A DNA stretch of 64,000 bases, from positions 105,884,476 to 105,948,475 of the forward strand of contig OZ024823.1 of the NCBI GenBank assembly GCA_964016985.1. The letters run 5' to 3'. Both the position numbers and the translations under genes were made by a program. The stretch comes from Anodontia alba (taxonomy: Eukaryota > Mollusca > Bivalvia > Lucinida > Lucinidae). The notes beneath the pieces are model-generated. The model was not told where the DNA came from, did no database searches, and worked only from the letters and a program-made list of their open reading frames with translations. This document shows positions 1 through 11,449 of the stretch, in pieces. Position 1 is the stretch's first letter; each line of letters starts with the position of its first letter.

Positions 1-228
1 GTTGGCTTTGGTGTCTGTAACACTGATGATTACCGTATATGGATGTGTTAAGAGAAAAAGTGCCTCTGAGTGTGTGCTAAATGTGCAAATTCACATCTGA
101 CATCTTGCACGTGTGCAAGGCTACTAACAAAAACTAGCTTTAGAAAAGGAGAACAAACAAGTTTTAAAAAGCCATTTGTCATTTTTGCAACAAAACGACA
201 CAAGGTACTTTGTTATCCACTATTGTTA

Positions 229-256
229 TACCCCGCCACTATATAGTGGCGGGGTA
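229..256. repeat. Perfect hairpin at the head of a repeat
   Basis: Two 12-base arms, TACCCCGCCACT and AGTGGCGGGGTA, are separated by only four bases. The hairpin is followed by TGTCTGTCTGTC-type sequence. The same layout, a hairpin and then a short pyrimidine-rich run, recurs at 8409 and 11969 in this window, so I read it as the head of a dispersed repeat and not as a terminator. Confidence 0.6.
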
Positions 257-599
257 TTATGGTTTCACGTTGGACGTCCCTGTGTCTGTCTGTCTCACAT
301 TTATTGTCCCCTAAAGATAATATTGCAATATCCCATGATGGATATTTCCATATAAAATATAGACATCTAAGACAGAACGTAATCGATAGCGTTATAAGAC
401 TGGACTCTCTCAAAAATTATAATGGATCTCTTATACGATTAAGTTGTCCATTTAAGGAAGTTCTGTATTGTATTTACGTTTTACTGTTGGATCTTCCTAG
501 TTTTGTTCCAGCAATTTCAGAATGTACCTTAATTTGTAAATTTTCTCATATTGCAAATGGGTGTTATCATTATGAATTTACATTAATGGATCATTATTG

Positions 600-3110
600 A
601 ATTATTTGACAGTAATTGAAGATATTATTTGCGATATGAAAAGATCTATCTTCATAGTGTCATTAATCATTTTAAGTTGAGAGTTGATTTCTACCGTTAG
701 ATTTTGACCTATTTACGTTCGTTGTATAGGTATTAAAATCTTGTTGATACATTTATATATTGAACTAATTTTAGTATTGATTCATACTTCAACGTAATTA
801 TTGACTCAGATTTTAATGCAATCAATTATGTCTGATTAGTCACTTGGGAACTAGTATATGTTACTGGGATTATCTAATCGCAGTAGTGACAAACTTCCAG
901 TTTATGTCAGTGGATATACTCCTATTGCTCAGTTTAGGGATCATACATCCACTAGGTTCCAATAAATATTGTATTTTCATCGATACAATCATTATCGATA
1001 GAGAACTCATTTTCTATCTTTGAACAGAGGAAGAATGAGTTTCCAGTCTTACATTGCGGATGGAAGATCTATCTTTAAACAAGTATTGTATAGAATTTGG
1101 TGAATAAAAAAGCCATACAATACATCTTCACCCTTGTGTTGAGAATTGATAACACAACTGGATATAAGTCTCCCAATCTATGCTTAGAAATATGGAAGTA
1201 CCTTTTCCTTTCTGAAATGCGATTAAAGTCTCGAAAATAGTTGTATTACAGAAAGTTTTTCAGCTACTAAGAAATTTGTCTTAAAACAACTTAATGTTCA
1301 AGACTAATTTCTGTATACATGTATATAACAAATGGATTGTTTATCATTATATACAATCATTACAGTTATATGATACTTATAACCAGTTTCCTTGGATAAT
1401 CTTTCTGTCACGATAAATGATTCATCCATAAACTGGAACATCTTATAGATTATTATGAAGTGATATATCATAAACCAAATTTCTATCCACCTTGGATAAA
1501 TTAGTTACAACAAACGAATTATCTTGCTATCATTTATATATTGTAAATGATAAAATCATCTGTTCTCACTATTCCAGATATATATGTGCAGAATAGTTAA
1601 TTATGTCCCTGAACCGCTTCGCCTTTGGTTGTCAGAAATATTAAAATTAGTTCAAGTTTGACTCGTCCTGTATACTTATAAACTCTACCATGGTTAGTGG
1701 AAGTTTGTATAATAAACTTCCTAATTCTTGTCTCATGGAGGAAGTTGTAGCATTACTGGAATCAGAATTTACACTATTGTAATTATGTCATAGAAGAAGG
1801 TTGAATCGGTATTGGCTTCTCTTTCCATCGTAGTCAAATTACTGATATACCTTCGCATTTTGACTAGATCTGGTAACAGAATCGATTCTAGCCAGTTCTT
1901 CTTAAATTAGCAAGAGCTTTTATCAATATGGTAAGATCTTTTTAGTAAGGAGGCTGTTATACAGTAAGCTAGGTTATCAGCCTTTCCTCTTATTAGAAAT
2001 TTTACAGCTGCCTAACTCTACACTATGATGTTAGCAGTCTTTCGTTTTTTATTAACTTTACCAAGGATACAAACGTTCCCTAAATCTCCTCTGGTAGAAG
2101 TTTAGTGTTAACCCTTAAAGCACCAATCACAACAATTGTTGTCTGCTTTGTCTTCTGCCGGTTACTTTAAAAGTCATTGTTGCAAACAGTGTGGACCCAG
2201 ATCAGACTGCTCCTTTATGCAAAATGTAAGTTTGAAAAGTTTGCAAGAAGATGCAGCAGACAACATAAGCAGATGACATTTTCAGATGCAGATTTTCTTG
2301 GCGCTTTAAGGGTTGAAAATTTATTCAGGTTGTCCATGTTCATATGAAGAAATAGACAATATCTTTCTAATATCTATTGCCCTGACTAAGATTCGTTATC
2401 ACAATCTCTGACTGGCAATAGATAAGATATATAAAATTATCAATCATGTATTTGCTATCATTGATGGATAAACTGGGTATTCGGCAAGAATTAGATTAGT
2501 CCATTTACCCAGGTTATTATTATTATTCCTGTTCAGCTTGAAATGCAAAGGAATAATTGCAGAGTCTTACGATTGTTTCAGTATTATGATCTGGTTATTG
2601 GCAACAGTTAATTTGGTCTAATTAGCCAGATTCCAATTATTTAATATTTTTAAATAGTTTAGACTATTTAATAACTTAGATAATCATTACATTTCTAGGA
2701 TTTATAATTAAACCTCCAGATATGTAGGTTATCTACAGGAAACTCATACGAGAAGACATTTCCTTATTTTATTTTTGTCTTTCAAAGATAGACAGCTATT
2801 TTTGTGAGCATCTTTCTGTCTCAATGACTCAATAATTCTTCTTTGGATCATCTGTTGTAACCCTAAAAGAAAAAAGGTGGGAGGCCAGGAATTCAGACCT
2901 ATGAGGCTTGAGAAACTGGCAGCCTCCAGAGTCTACTATTAACATATAAGGTATTAACACCTTAAAGATATGATATTAATGTTTGGAACTGGCTCATTCT
3001 TAGGACTTATATCAAGAATGATCTTATTCCAAGAGTTTCCAGAGCCTTAATCCAGAAGTGGAAGGATCTAATTAATTTGTGTTTAAATAGGGAGCTCCTT
3101 CCCACCTAAT
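600..3110. other. Tiled array of non-identical short stem-loops
   Basis: No open frame of note. The sequence is a succession of short inverted repeats, one about every 40-60 bases, each with its own sequence. Clear arm pairs are 701-712/726-739, 909-922/938-953, 968-974/983-989, 1083-1091/1115-1123, 1134-1140/1151-1157, 1208-1214/1249-1255, 1270-1282/1300-1312, 1383-1397/1424-1436, 1529-1536/1544-1551, 1568-1574/1591-1597, 1699-1706/1714-1721, 1831-1838/1859-1866, 2372-2381/2414-2423, 2522-2530/2549-2557, 2589-2599/2620-2631, 2651-2658/2663-2670 and 2994-3001/3014-3021. Stems are 7-13 bp with loops of 4-35 bases. A MITE at 2110-2314 interrupts the run. Function unknown: a structured RNA, an unusual mobile element, or a mutational footprint that makes short inverted repeats. 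Confidence 0.6.
2110..2314. mobile_element. MITE, AACCCTTAAAG family, copy 1
   Basis: The ends are AACCCTTAAAG and CTTTAAGGGTT. Inside are an AAACAGTGTGGACCCAGATC block and a TTTGCAAGAA...CAGACAACATAA block shared with the copies at 43578 and 53484. This copy keeps only one arm of the central palindrome seen in the other two. No coding sequence. Confidence 0.7.
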
Positions 3111-3139
3111 ATGCAAATTCTAGCTCATTATCTATAGGT

Positions 3140-3480
3140 TAATAATGTATTGTGCAGTTATAATGAAGTTTTTAAAAGTAAAACTTATTTTAACAAGCAA
3201 TACTTAACCTATAGATAAGACAATCCCCCCTCCCTATCCCCGCTTAGCTCTACTTTTAGGGTCTTTATCATCAAAGAAATTGACACGTGATCAAAAGAGC
3301 GGGAAGAGTGACGTCACATAGGTGACTGCCTAAGGGGCCTTCTGAATTAACTCTTTAAGACGACTGAATGGTCGTTTTTTTCTGTGGAAGGTGTGAAAAC
3401 AGAATAGAATAGCACGTTATCTATAGGTTAAGTATTGCTTGTCAAAATATGTTTTACTTTAAAAAACTTCATTTTACAGT
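3140..3480. repeat. Long inverted repeat with about 58-bp arms
   Basis: The arm at 3160-3218 (from AATGAAG to TATAGATAA) is repeated in reverse complement at 3417-3474 with a few changes. The roughly 200 bp between include a TGACGTCA motif near 3311. Probably an old foldback element. The SINE at 3511 landed just beyond the right arm. Confidence 0.6.
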
Positions 3481-3496
3481 CATTTTCTGTCAATAC

Positions 3497-3828
3497 ATTG
3501 TATACTGTGGTGCCGGCCTCGGTGGCTCATTTGGATGTGCTGTCCGTCTGGAGACCAAGAGGTCGCGGGTTCAACCCCCTCCGAGGTCGGCAACATTCTT
3601 TCGTGGAGATTGATCATGAAATATTTTCTACGGTCATTCTCTCCCTTCTGCTGATTCAAGAAGGGCTGTTATCAGTTTCTGGCGAAAGAATGTGCACAAT
3701 ACTGGTTAACGCTTAGACGACTAAGCCTGCCCAGTAAACGTGTGGTTAGGTAAACTGACCATGCTCGACATGACCCCATTGGGTTGACTGGGCCGTAAAA
3801 CCTCAACACAAACAATTGTATACTGCGG
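3497..3828 (+). mobile_element. tRNA-derived SINE with target-site duplications
   Basis: The body spans 3511-3814. It opens with a tRNA-like head: GGTGGCTCA at the A-box position and GGTTCAACC at the B-box position. It ends in GGGCCGTAAAACCTCAACAC followed by an A-rich tail. Flanking 14-bp duplications at 3497-3510 and 3815-3828 differ at one base, so the insertion is fairly recent. A second copy, in reverse orientation, lies inside the Ty3 gag gene at 26789-27098. Transcription would be by RNA polymerase III and mobility would rely on a LINE partner; both follow from the SINE class and are not visible here. Confidence 0.85.
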
Positions 3829-3881
3829 CATTGTTTTGATCCTAAGCATAGCTCCTGATAAGAGGGGGTATCAGGTAAATA

Positions 3882-5497
3882 TACTGAAAGGAAAAAGAAA
3901 TGCAGGGTAAATTTTATTCCTAAATTTCATTCAAGTTTGAAAAAGTTTGTTAAATATTTTACTATGATTACATAACGGTACATGTATGGAACAAAAGTTC
4001 CAAATTTCATTGGTTTGTGATCAACAAGTCTCGAGTTATTGAAGTTCATTGGTAGCTACCCCCCAAATCTTGAAATCAAAATCAAACTGAAAATCAATAT
4101 CGGGTGTGCCCCCCTCTTGCTGCCGTTACTGCCCTAATTCTCCTTTGGATAGAGTTAACCAAAGCATTGACAGTTCGCATCGGGATGTTATTCCATTCAT
4201 TGATCAACGCATTCCTTAGTTGTGCGAGAGTTGCGGGGGGATTTCGGCGCTTCCTAACCCTTCTGTCCAGCTCATCCCACATGTGCTCTATTGGGGTCAA
4301 ATCTGGACTGTACGGTGGCCATGCTAGTGGTGCGATGTTATTGTTTGCCAGGAAATCCTGACAAACTCGAGCAACATGTGGTCGGGCATTGTCCTGCTGC
4401 AGAATCAGATTACGTTGTTGCACAAGCGGGACTGCAACAGGACGCAAGATCTCATCCCTATACCTTACTGCAGTCATATTGCCCGCAACAATAATCAACT
4501 GTGATTTTATCCCGTGAGCAATGCCTCCCCAGACCATAACGGAGCCACCCCCAAACCGATCCCGTTCGACAACACAGGCGTCGGCAAAGCGTTCTCCGCG
4601 ACGTCGGTACACACGACGTCGACCATCTGCGCAATAGAGAGTGAACCTAGACTCGTCCGTAAAAAGAACTCGTCTCCACTACCTCATCGGAAATAGTCTG
4701 GGCGCATGCGCCGTCAACCACGCCATACGACGCAACCTACGTGCCTGGGTCAGAGGCAGACCAACGTATGGACGACGAGCTCGAAGACCAATCTCACGCA
4801 ATCGACTTCCAACAGTCTTCGGTGAAATTTGTCGATTATGCGTACCTACTGTATTAAGGGCAGTTTCGGTAGCAGTGAGATGACGATTCCGCAAATGTGC
4901 CAGACGGATTGTCCTGTCTTGACGTCGCGACGTCACGCGTGGACGCCCAGACCGCGGTCGGTCTGTTAAATGCCCTGTCTCCCTTAAACGTCTAACAAGA
5001 CGTTCAATTGTTGAGACGTTAACCCCAAAATGATTGGCAACTTGCTGTTGCCTCTGACCCTGCATCAGCAACGCAATTGCCCTACCCCTCTGAACATCAG
5101 TCAATCGTACCATGATTGAAAAAAAGTTCAAAGTAGCGTAAAAATGAAAAGAAAAATTGGTAAAAGAATCAAAGAGCGTTGTGTATCGTTGAAGTGTACC
5201 AAATGGTGTGAGGAAATCTTGTGCTGAAGGTTTAAACATGCTTGTTTTGCACGTAATTTTGGCTTTCCGTATTGTCCGATATTGATTTTCAGTTTGATTT
5301 TGATTTCAAGATTTGGGGGGTAGCTACCAATGAACTTCAATAACTCGAGACTTGTTGATCACAAACCAATGAAATTTGGAACTTTTGTTCCATACATGTA
5401 CCGTTTTGTAATCATAGTAAAATATTTAACAAACTTTTTCAAACTTGAATGAAATTTAGGAATAAAATTTACCCTGCGTTTCTTTTTCCTTTCAGTA
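3882..5497 (-). mobile_element. Tc1-type DNA transposon with 222-bp inverted repeats
   Basis: The terminal inverted repeats span 3882-4103 and 5276-5497, begin TACTGAAAGG and are nearly identical. A TA dinucleotide lies on both sides (3880-3881 and 5498-5499), the usual Tc1/mariner target duplication. The 1.6-kb length and a single minus-strand transposase frame fit the Tc1 family. Such long TIRs suggest the class with paired internal transposase sites near the ends, but I did not resolve inner direct repeats. The near-perfect arms point to recent activity. The transposase has one nonsense codon, so this copy would need a helper. Confidence 0.9.
4094..5113 (-). pseudogene. Tc1 transposase (DD34E), one nonsense codon
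   Basis: The frame runs from ATG at 5113 (start MVRLTDVQ) to 4094, about 339 codons and normal for Tc1. The N-terminal part has paired helix-turn-helix segments (LMQGQRQQQVANHFGV; the RPRSGRPR linker). The catalytic part has TDESRF (first Asp), QQDNARPH (second Asp) and DLTPIEHMW (Glu). Thirty-four residues separate the second Asp and the Glu, the DD34E spacing. The frame is broken only by a TAG at about 4681-4683, just before the W-R-R-V-L-F-T-D-E-S block; both halves stay in register, so this is a point mutation. It would cut and paste the element at TA sites. The gene lies between the element's inverted repeats. Confidence 0.9.
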
Positions 5498-5511
5498 TAG
5501 TTATATTAACA

Positions 5512-5580
5512 TCTGGGTGGCCAAGTGGTTAGTGTTCCCGACTTTGGATCGCAAACTCTCCTGGTTGACTCTTGGTTTAG
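5512..5580 (+). repeat. tRNA-like SINE head fragment
   Basis: GTGGCCAAGTGGTTAG resembles the A box of the class II (Ser/Leu-like) tRNA heads on many invertebrate SINEs. No convincing B box follows, so this is a decayed fragment. Confidence 0.35.
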
Positions 5581-5761
5581 GCGGATAGCAGTTCGTGACT
5601 GTACAGTGCTTCTTGGAACATAGCCTTTCAGTATCACCCTTCCATTGTTTTGATAGGACTTATATGTACCGTATTCAACCTGATTACTGCACATACCCCT
5701 ATAAGCTCACAGTCAAGCAATTCCGTAGTCTTCAGATTACATCCAGTGTACTTTTTGTCTA

Positions 5762-5872
5762 CTTTTTTATAAAGGCATATATTGTGGGTACTCATTTGAA
5801 TTGCATAGACTTGTCGATGCAATTCAAATGAGTACCCACAGTATATGCCTTTATGAAGAAAATCAGAAAAAA
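5762..5872. repeat. Palindromic element with a GTGGGTACTC arm
   Basis: A 24-base perfect arm (about 5787-5810 and 5818-5841) extends outward with few mismatches to about 50 bp per side. The arm carries the GTGGGTACTC motif that also marks the MITE family at 31462 and later copies, but the central stem differs (AAATGAG... and not CGTTAG...). Likely a sister family. Confidence 0.6.
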
Positions 5873-6869
5873 ATCGCATAATCATCATCAAATAAGTCTT
5901 TGTCTGATTTTTTTTATAGTGTATCCTTAGTAAGTCGATACATATTTTACCACAAATGAGTGTTCCCAGTAATTTTGAAAAACCTAAGTGCACAGTGCGG
6001 TAATTAGGTCAAATACGGTATTTAAGTTAGTCTGTCAATTCTGACAATGAAAGATCCTAATCAAATGCATGAAGTGTTATTATTTGTGTGTTCTACGATG
6101 GCTGATAAGACTTAAATAATGATGAAAGGGACATGAACACCAAATCATCAAAAAAACTATTAGTTAATTTTTAATTTTGCAGTGTTACAGACTATAAATT
6201 AAAAAAATAACCTTTATGCTGCTTAAAAGCTGCGTTTTCTTTACACCAGTGGTTAAAATCCTGTTAGAAAACCCTATTTAACCCTTAAATTGGTTAAGCA
6301 GATTCTGGCAGAAGGCATTCAAAAATTGTCATTGGCGTCGCATTTTTTTACAGAAAAAAGCCAAAAAAAAGACAAAAAAACAACAACAACCATATTTCAT
6401 GGGAATCATCTGCTAGTCAGACTATATGCTTGAAATGTTAGCTTAATTTTCTCTTAAAATGTATCAAAATGTCATCTGCTGTAGTTGCATTTCCTGGGTT
6501 AAGTAAGTAAAATTTTGGATTATGACAATAAACACTATCATTTAGTTTGAGCATACAACCATTTACTATATAGTTGCTATCATTTTATTAGATATTCTTT
6601 CCTTGTAAAAGAAACAACTAATCAGTGGTGGCAAAACAAAAGTACTAGTATTCTGATAGCCTTCAGGGAAAACTGGGACCAGTTAACATAATGTAACCAT
6701 CATATCATTCTTGTCAGAATTTTGTTACTTTTGTTTCATTGGCATTGTCAGATTAATTATTTAAGTTATAAGTTTTACAATATTGTCTAGTTATTTCTTT
6801 TATAAGGAATCAGAATCTAATAAAATAACCGTCACTATAGTCAGTGTTTTGTACACACAAACTAGGCCC

Positions 6870-7080
6870 ACCATGTTAAATTTAAATATTGGGACACCAT
6901 AACTCCTTACCGTACTTGTTCTAAAATTTGAAATAGTCCACTCTACTACCTGTTGATGTGTCTAAAATATTGCTGTATATATGGCAAACAGTGTAGACCC
7001 TGATCAGATGCTGTGTTTTGTGGCATCTGATCAGGGCTTACACTGTTTGCTCAGGCCTGTCTGTCCCAATACTTAGGGTT
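6870..7080. mobile_element. MITE, ACCCTAAATATTGG family, copy 1
   Basis: The left end is degenerate (TTTAAATATTGGGACACC) and the right end is CCCAATACTTAGGGTT. The centre holds a foldback: AAACAGTGTAGACCCTGATC facing a reverse-complement arm about 30 bases later. Related copies start at 7398, 8970, 42722 and 44650. Confidence 0.6.
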
Positions 7081-7397
7081 ATTACGATATATATGTTGGC
7101 GTCTGACAACTCTTCTTTCTTTATATTTCAGAGTTATACTTGTGATAGGAATGGAAGATTTTCATATCTAGGTGATTTTCAGACATGTAAAACACAGTTT
7201 ATAACTAAAAGACTGAGATTTCTCATCTGACACAGAGACCTGTAGGAGACTTATTTGCAAATATGTCATAATAAACAGGAAACTATATTCTAAAAGAAAA
7301 ATAAAGGAATTTGTCTGTTGTTTTTTTTTGTTTTTTTTTTATTTGTTTATATTACCATGGTGCCAAGTAGCAGATTTCTTTTGGGGAAGTACAATAT

Positions 7398-7558
7398 TAC
7401 CCTAAATATTGGAACACCTTCACACCCTGCCATACTTGTCCTTGAATTTGAACAGCTCCATTTTACCTCACTGTAGTGTAAATCAGATGCCATGTTCTGT
7501 AGCATCTGATCTGGGTCTACACTGTTTGCTTGAGCATTTCAGTCCCAATATTTAGGGT
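7398..7558. mobile_element. MITE, ACCCTAAATATTGG family, copy 2
   Basis: Ends are ACCCTAAATATTGG and CCAATATTTAGGGT, a clean terminal inverted repeat. It keeps the right-hand GATCTGGGTCTACACTG arm but has lost most of the left arm. Confidence 0.65.
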
Positions 7559-8068
7559 AAATGTTGTAAAAACTTATCTGATGTCCAAAAAAAATGAGAC
7601 TATTCAGATGATTTTTGCACTGAAACGTATCTTGGACTATCAGTGTCCTTAAAAATTTGTTTGCTTATATGCAACCAACCCACCAAAAATGATTAACCAA
7701 AAAAGATTTTTGCCCGAGTTTTTCTGGTGATCCCATAACTGTACACCTTCATGTGCGATAATAATGCATTAATTATTACGATTATACAGACATTGTTAAA
7801 TTTAATACAGATATAGCGGTATTCAGAAGTACTGAAAGGAAACCTTTTTTCAAATTACAAACAAAAAAAATGAGCTACCTACCTACCTCATTAAAATGGT
7901 GAGTCAGGTGACAGCAAACAATTGCTAAGGATGGCCTTGGGGTTTCCACTATGAGACAATTCCAATAACATGATGGGTACCACAATATCTGTTTTGGTGC
8001 AAAAATAATGAGTTATCCAAGATCTTGATATCAATTACCACTTTGTCTGGAGCTATGACATTTTATCT

Positions 8069-8258
8069 GGGCCCAGTTGTTCAAAACTAACGATGTTGTT
8101 AGTTATCATATCGTTAAAACTTTGATCTTTAAATATGGCATATACGCTAATATTTTTGCTGAAAAAATACCTGTGAATTAGATACTGTACTTACTGGAAG
8201 GATTAACATTTTGACCACTAACGAGCTCATTAAGCTTAGGATGCTTTGAACTGGGCCC
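8069..8258. mobile_element. MITE, GGGCCCAGTTGTTCAAA family, copy A
   Basis: Starts GGGCCCAGTTGTTCAAA and ends TTTGAACTGGGCCC. Contains the family block TTTTTGCTGAAAAAAT and the right-hand block ACGAGCTCATTAAGCT. The central hairpin seen in copies B, E and F is missing. Confidence 0.7.
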
Positions 8259-8408
8259 TGGTTGCCATTTTAGCAATCAGTACTCTTTACAATGGCTAAA
8301 CCTCCAGGTAACAAAAACCTGATAACGTGATCTTTTGACCCTGAAAGCATGTATTGCTAAATCTTAAAGCGCTAAGCTATATTGTAGCAGATAGCATTGT
8401 AATTTTTT

Positions 8409-8452
8409 TATGCCCCTGCCTGCTGAAGGCAGCAGTGGGGCATATAGCATTT
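8409..8452. repeat. Hairpin head of a dispersed repeat
   Basis: TATGCCCC...GGGGCATA encloses an inner CTGC..GCAG stem. The same outer arms occur at 11969-12000, where a CCGTCC run and a tandem array follow. Here the array seems lost or replaced. Confidence 0.5.
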
Positions 8453-8639
8453 TGCCATGGTGTTACATCCATATGTGACCATGTCATGCAGCCAGAGTCT
8501 AACAAATGTTTAAGTTTGTTCAAGTTGACATTGATGTTAAGGCTGGCACGATTAATCAGATAATCAATCAGTCGATAAATTCCACAAAAATGATTATCGT
8601 CACTAATTTGCTAATAATCAATTGTTTGATATATGTGTC

Positions 8640-8960
8640 CTATTTCAGTGCTTGCATTAAGGGAAGTCTGGGAGTCAGAGACTCCCAAAAATTGCCTTGG
8701 GACTTCCAAAAATCAATGCCAGGAAGTCTGGGACTCCCAACTTTTAAAGATATTTAGTCATTTATAACAAAAATTTAGAATGAATTTATGTGTTATTTAG
8801 TTTAAGAATGGCGGTTTTACTCCATAAATGAGAGTTTAAGAATATTGAGGCTGAATTTCTGAAAGTGAGTGAAAAAATTTGATCACCAGGACTTCCAGAT
8901 ATTGGAGCTAAGAAGTCCTGAGACTTCCTGATTTTGACAGTTAGTGCACGCACTGCAGTA
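8640..8960. repeat. Repeat rich in GGGAGTCTGGGA/GACTTCC motifs
   Basis: GGAAGTCTGGGA-type motifs recur on one strand at 8660-8735 and in reverse at 8880-8935, giving a loose inverted repeat about 300 bp long. No coding sequence seen. Probably a decayed foldback element. Confidence 0.4.
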
Positions 8961-8969
8961 TTTACAATG

Positions 8970-9155
8970 TACCCTAAGTATTCGGACACCTCAGCTTTCT
9001 AAAATTTGAACAAGAGAAATTTACTACCCAATATTGTGTCTTAAAATAGCTGGAGGGGTGGCAAACAGTATAGACCCTGATTAGATGCTGCATGCTGCAG
9101 CATCTCATCTGGGTCTACACTGTTTGCTCAGGCCTGTCTGTCTATGTATGGTAAA
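8970..9155. mobile_element. MITE, ACCCTAAATATTGG family, copy 3
   Basis: Left end ACCCTAAGTATTCGGACACC. Central foldback with AAACAGTATAGACCCTGATT facing a GCATCTCATCTGGGTCTACACTG-type arm. The right end is decayed. Confidence 0.55.
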
Positions 9156-9529
9156 GTATACCCTTTGGTATAAGTCATGCTCAGACGGTAAGCTAGAAAG
9201 GTAAAAATATGACCAAATCTTCAGTGATTACTTATCGATTATCGATCACAATGGCTGGACTGATAAACAATTATCTTTTCAGCTCTGGTTAGCCAGCCCT
9301 AATTGACGTCTGCATTTCTCTTGGTGGTCATAACTTGGGTACCTTTTATGCTAGGAATTTAACTTTGGTTAACTTTGGTATGCTACTTACCCAGACCTAA
9401 ACCTTCAACTTTTTGCTAGAGTTGCCCTTGAGTCATGCCCTGGGGTGGGGCTAAGGAGCTGGGGCATTAGTGTCTAGTTTTGCCAGCTCCAGGTCAGCTT
9501 ATGCAATGGCCTGTTGTCTGTCCGTCATT

Positions 9530-10370
9530 AGCTTTTCACATTTTTGACATCTCCTCCAGAACCATAAGTTGGATTGAGCTGAAACTTGTATTGTGGTAAC
9601 ATGGAGATTCAGAATTGCTAAAATCATTCTGTTCAAATGTCCAAGATGGTCGCCATCTTGAAATTCTTCAAACGATATCTCCTCCCAAACCCTAAGTCAG
9701 ATTGAGCTGAAGCTTGATGGCAGGCATCACAGTGACACAGAGATTCAAAATTGCTGAAATCATTCCGTTCCAATATCCAAGATGGCCAGCGGCCATCTTG
9801 AAATTCTTCAAACAGCATCTCCTATGCACTAAGTCTGATTTAGCTGAAACTTGATGGGAGGCATCACAGTGACACAGAGATTCAAAATTGCTAAAATCGT
9901 TCCATTCCGATATCATAGATGGCTGCTGTGGTGGCCATCTTGAAATTCTTCAAATGACATCTCCCAAACCCTATGTCCGATTGAGCTGAAATTTGATGGG
10001 AGGCATCACAGTGACCCAGAGATTCAAAATTGCTAAAATCGTTCCATTCCGATATACAAAATGGCCGCCTTGAAATTCTTTAAACGACATCTCCTCCTAA
10101 ACCCTAAGTCCGATTGATCTGAAACTTGATGGGAGGCATCACAGTGACACAGAGATTCAGAATTGCTAAAATTGTTCTATTCTGATATCCAAGATGGCGC
10201 CATGGCGGCCATCTTGAAATTCTTCAAATGACATCTCCTCCTAAACCATAAGTCAGATTGAGTCAAAACTTGATGGGAGGCATCACAGTGACAGTTGTGA
10301 GTGATTCAGAATTGCTAAATGTGTTCCGTTCCGATATCCAAGATGGCTGCCATGGCGAAAGTTGGATTGA
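9530..10370. repeat. Tandem array, about 140-bp unit, with AAGATGGC motifs
   Basis: About six units. Each carries CATCTCCTCC..CCCTAAGT, TGAGCTGAAACTTGATGGGA, GGCATCACAGTGACACAGAG, ATTGCTAAAATCGTTCCATT and then CCAAGATGGCCGCC followed by GGCCATCTTGAAATTC. Starts of the recurring TTGCTAAAATC block are about 135-148 bases apart. The AAGATGGCSGCC...GGCGCCATCTT arrangement is self-complementary and matches the well-known YY1 core-promoter motif. Open frames here are by-products of the repetition. Confidence 0.8.
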
Positions 10371-10399
10371 GCTAAAACTTGATCCATGCTATTTTCACG

Positions 10400-11440
10400 T
10401 TCCTTCGTGCTTGCAACTATCATGGGGCACGAGGATTCTTCCTGCTACACTATAATTCCATGTTCCTCACACGTCTCGTGTTACTTCTTGTCCACGGGTG
10501 CGTGCTGTTGAATAAATTACTGTACATTGTTAAAACTGATACACGCAAATTTGTAATTACTGCTGAAACAGATGTTAAAAAATGGTCATGCCCTTATCTA
10601 GGCAGTGCCTCAGTTTATATGCACTAATAATCAAATCAAATTTTATTATATTTTGAAAGATGGATTGTTCAAAGTTTTATCCCAAAAAACGAAATCAGGT
10701 TCGCAAAGTGAGTAGTTATTTCCATAGCGTGCCACCATTGGCAAAATGGCTGTTGTGACTTTATGATGGTAGCTGAATTTGAATATTAATTTAAAATCAT
10801 CCAATCGTGCTAGGCCTAATATTTTCAAATGAGGCTACTGTTAATAAATATAGAAATGCTTTCATTATAAATATTCTGATGTATTCGGCTGTCAACAAGG
10901 TCAAAATCTGGTTTGAGGATTGGTCAGCTTTGAGGTCAGATATATCGGTAATTTACAGAGGACCTCGTAGGACCTATTTCTAGCGATTCTCAAGGGCATC
11001 CCCAACAATGTGAGTGTATAAATTAGCCCAAAATATGCATGCCCGTTTTAGCGGCGGCGCTATTTTATAGGCAAATACATGGCGAGTAAGGGAAAATGGC
11101 CGACTATCGAGGTTGTTGTGTATTGGGTCCAATGTTTGTCAACCTCCTTTTTTCAACTCTTTACAACTTTTTATTCCTTGATAGATTTTGATGATTTAAA
11201 CAAAAAAGAAAAAAAAAAAAAAACGATGCTCAACCATCATGATTCATTGTCTCTTGCAAAAAGGATATAATCTTTTTTGCGTTTACTGTTAATCTTCACC
11301 AGAATGCTTGATGACCTGGGTTGGCGATTATTGAAAGTAGTTGCGCAACAATCATGGTACCTAAGCCGTAATCCAAACTCATAAATCCATAAACGAATGA
11401 CGGATCAGAATTTTCAGACCAGCAGACATGGACCCCAGAA
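10400..11440. other. Non-coding interval with no recognised gene
   Basis: I see no convincing gene. It contains an A-rich run at 11200-11221 and short AT-rich stretches. The right edge leads into the retrotransposon remnant that starts near 11450. Confidence 0.4.
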
Positions 11441-11449
11441 TAAAGGATG

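Noticed and set aside
259..600. 113-codon plus-strand frame near the window start
   Set aside because: Starts within a repeat head and resembles no known protein; composition is as in neighbouring non-coding DNA.
600..3110. miRNA cluster
   Set aside because: Stems are 7-13 bp, well short of a pre-miRNA hairpin.
9530..10370. CRISPR-like regularly spaced repeats
   Set aside because: Whole units repeat in tandem with no unique spacers, the units are too long, and the genome is eukaryotic.
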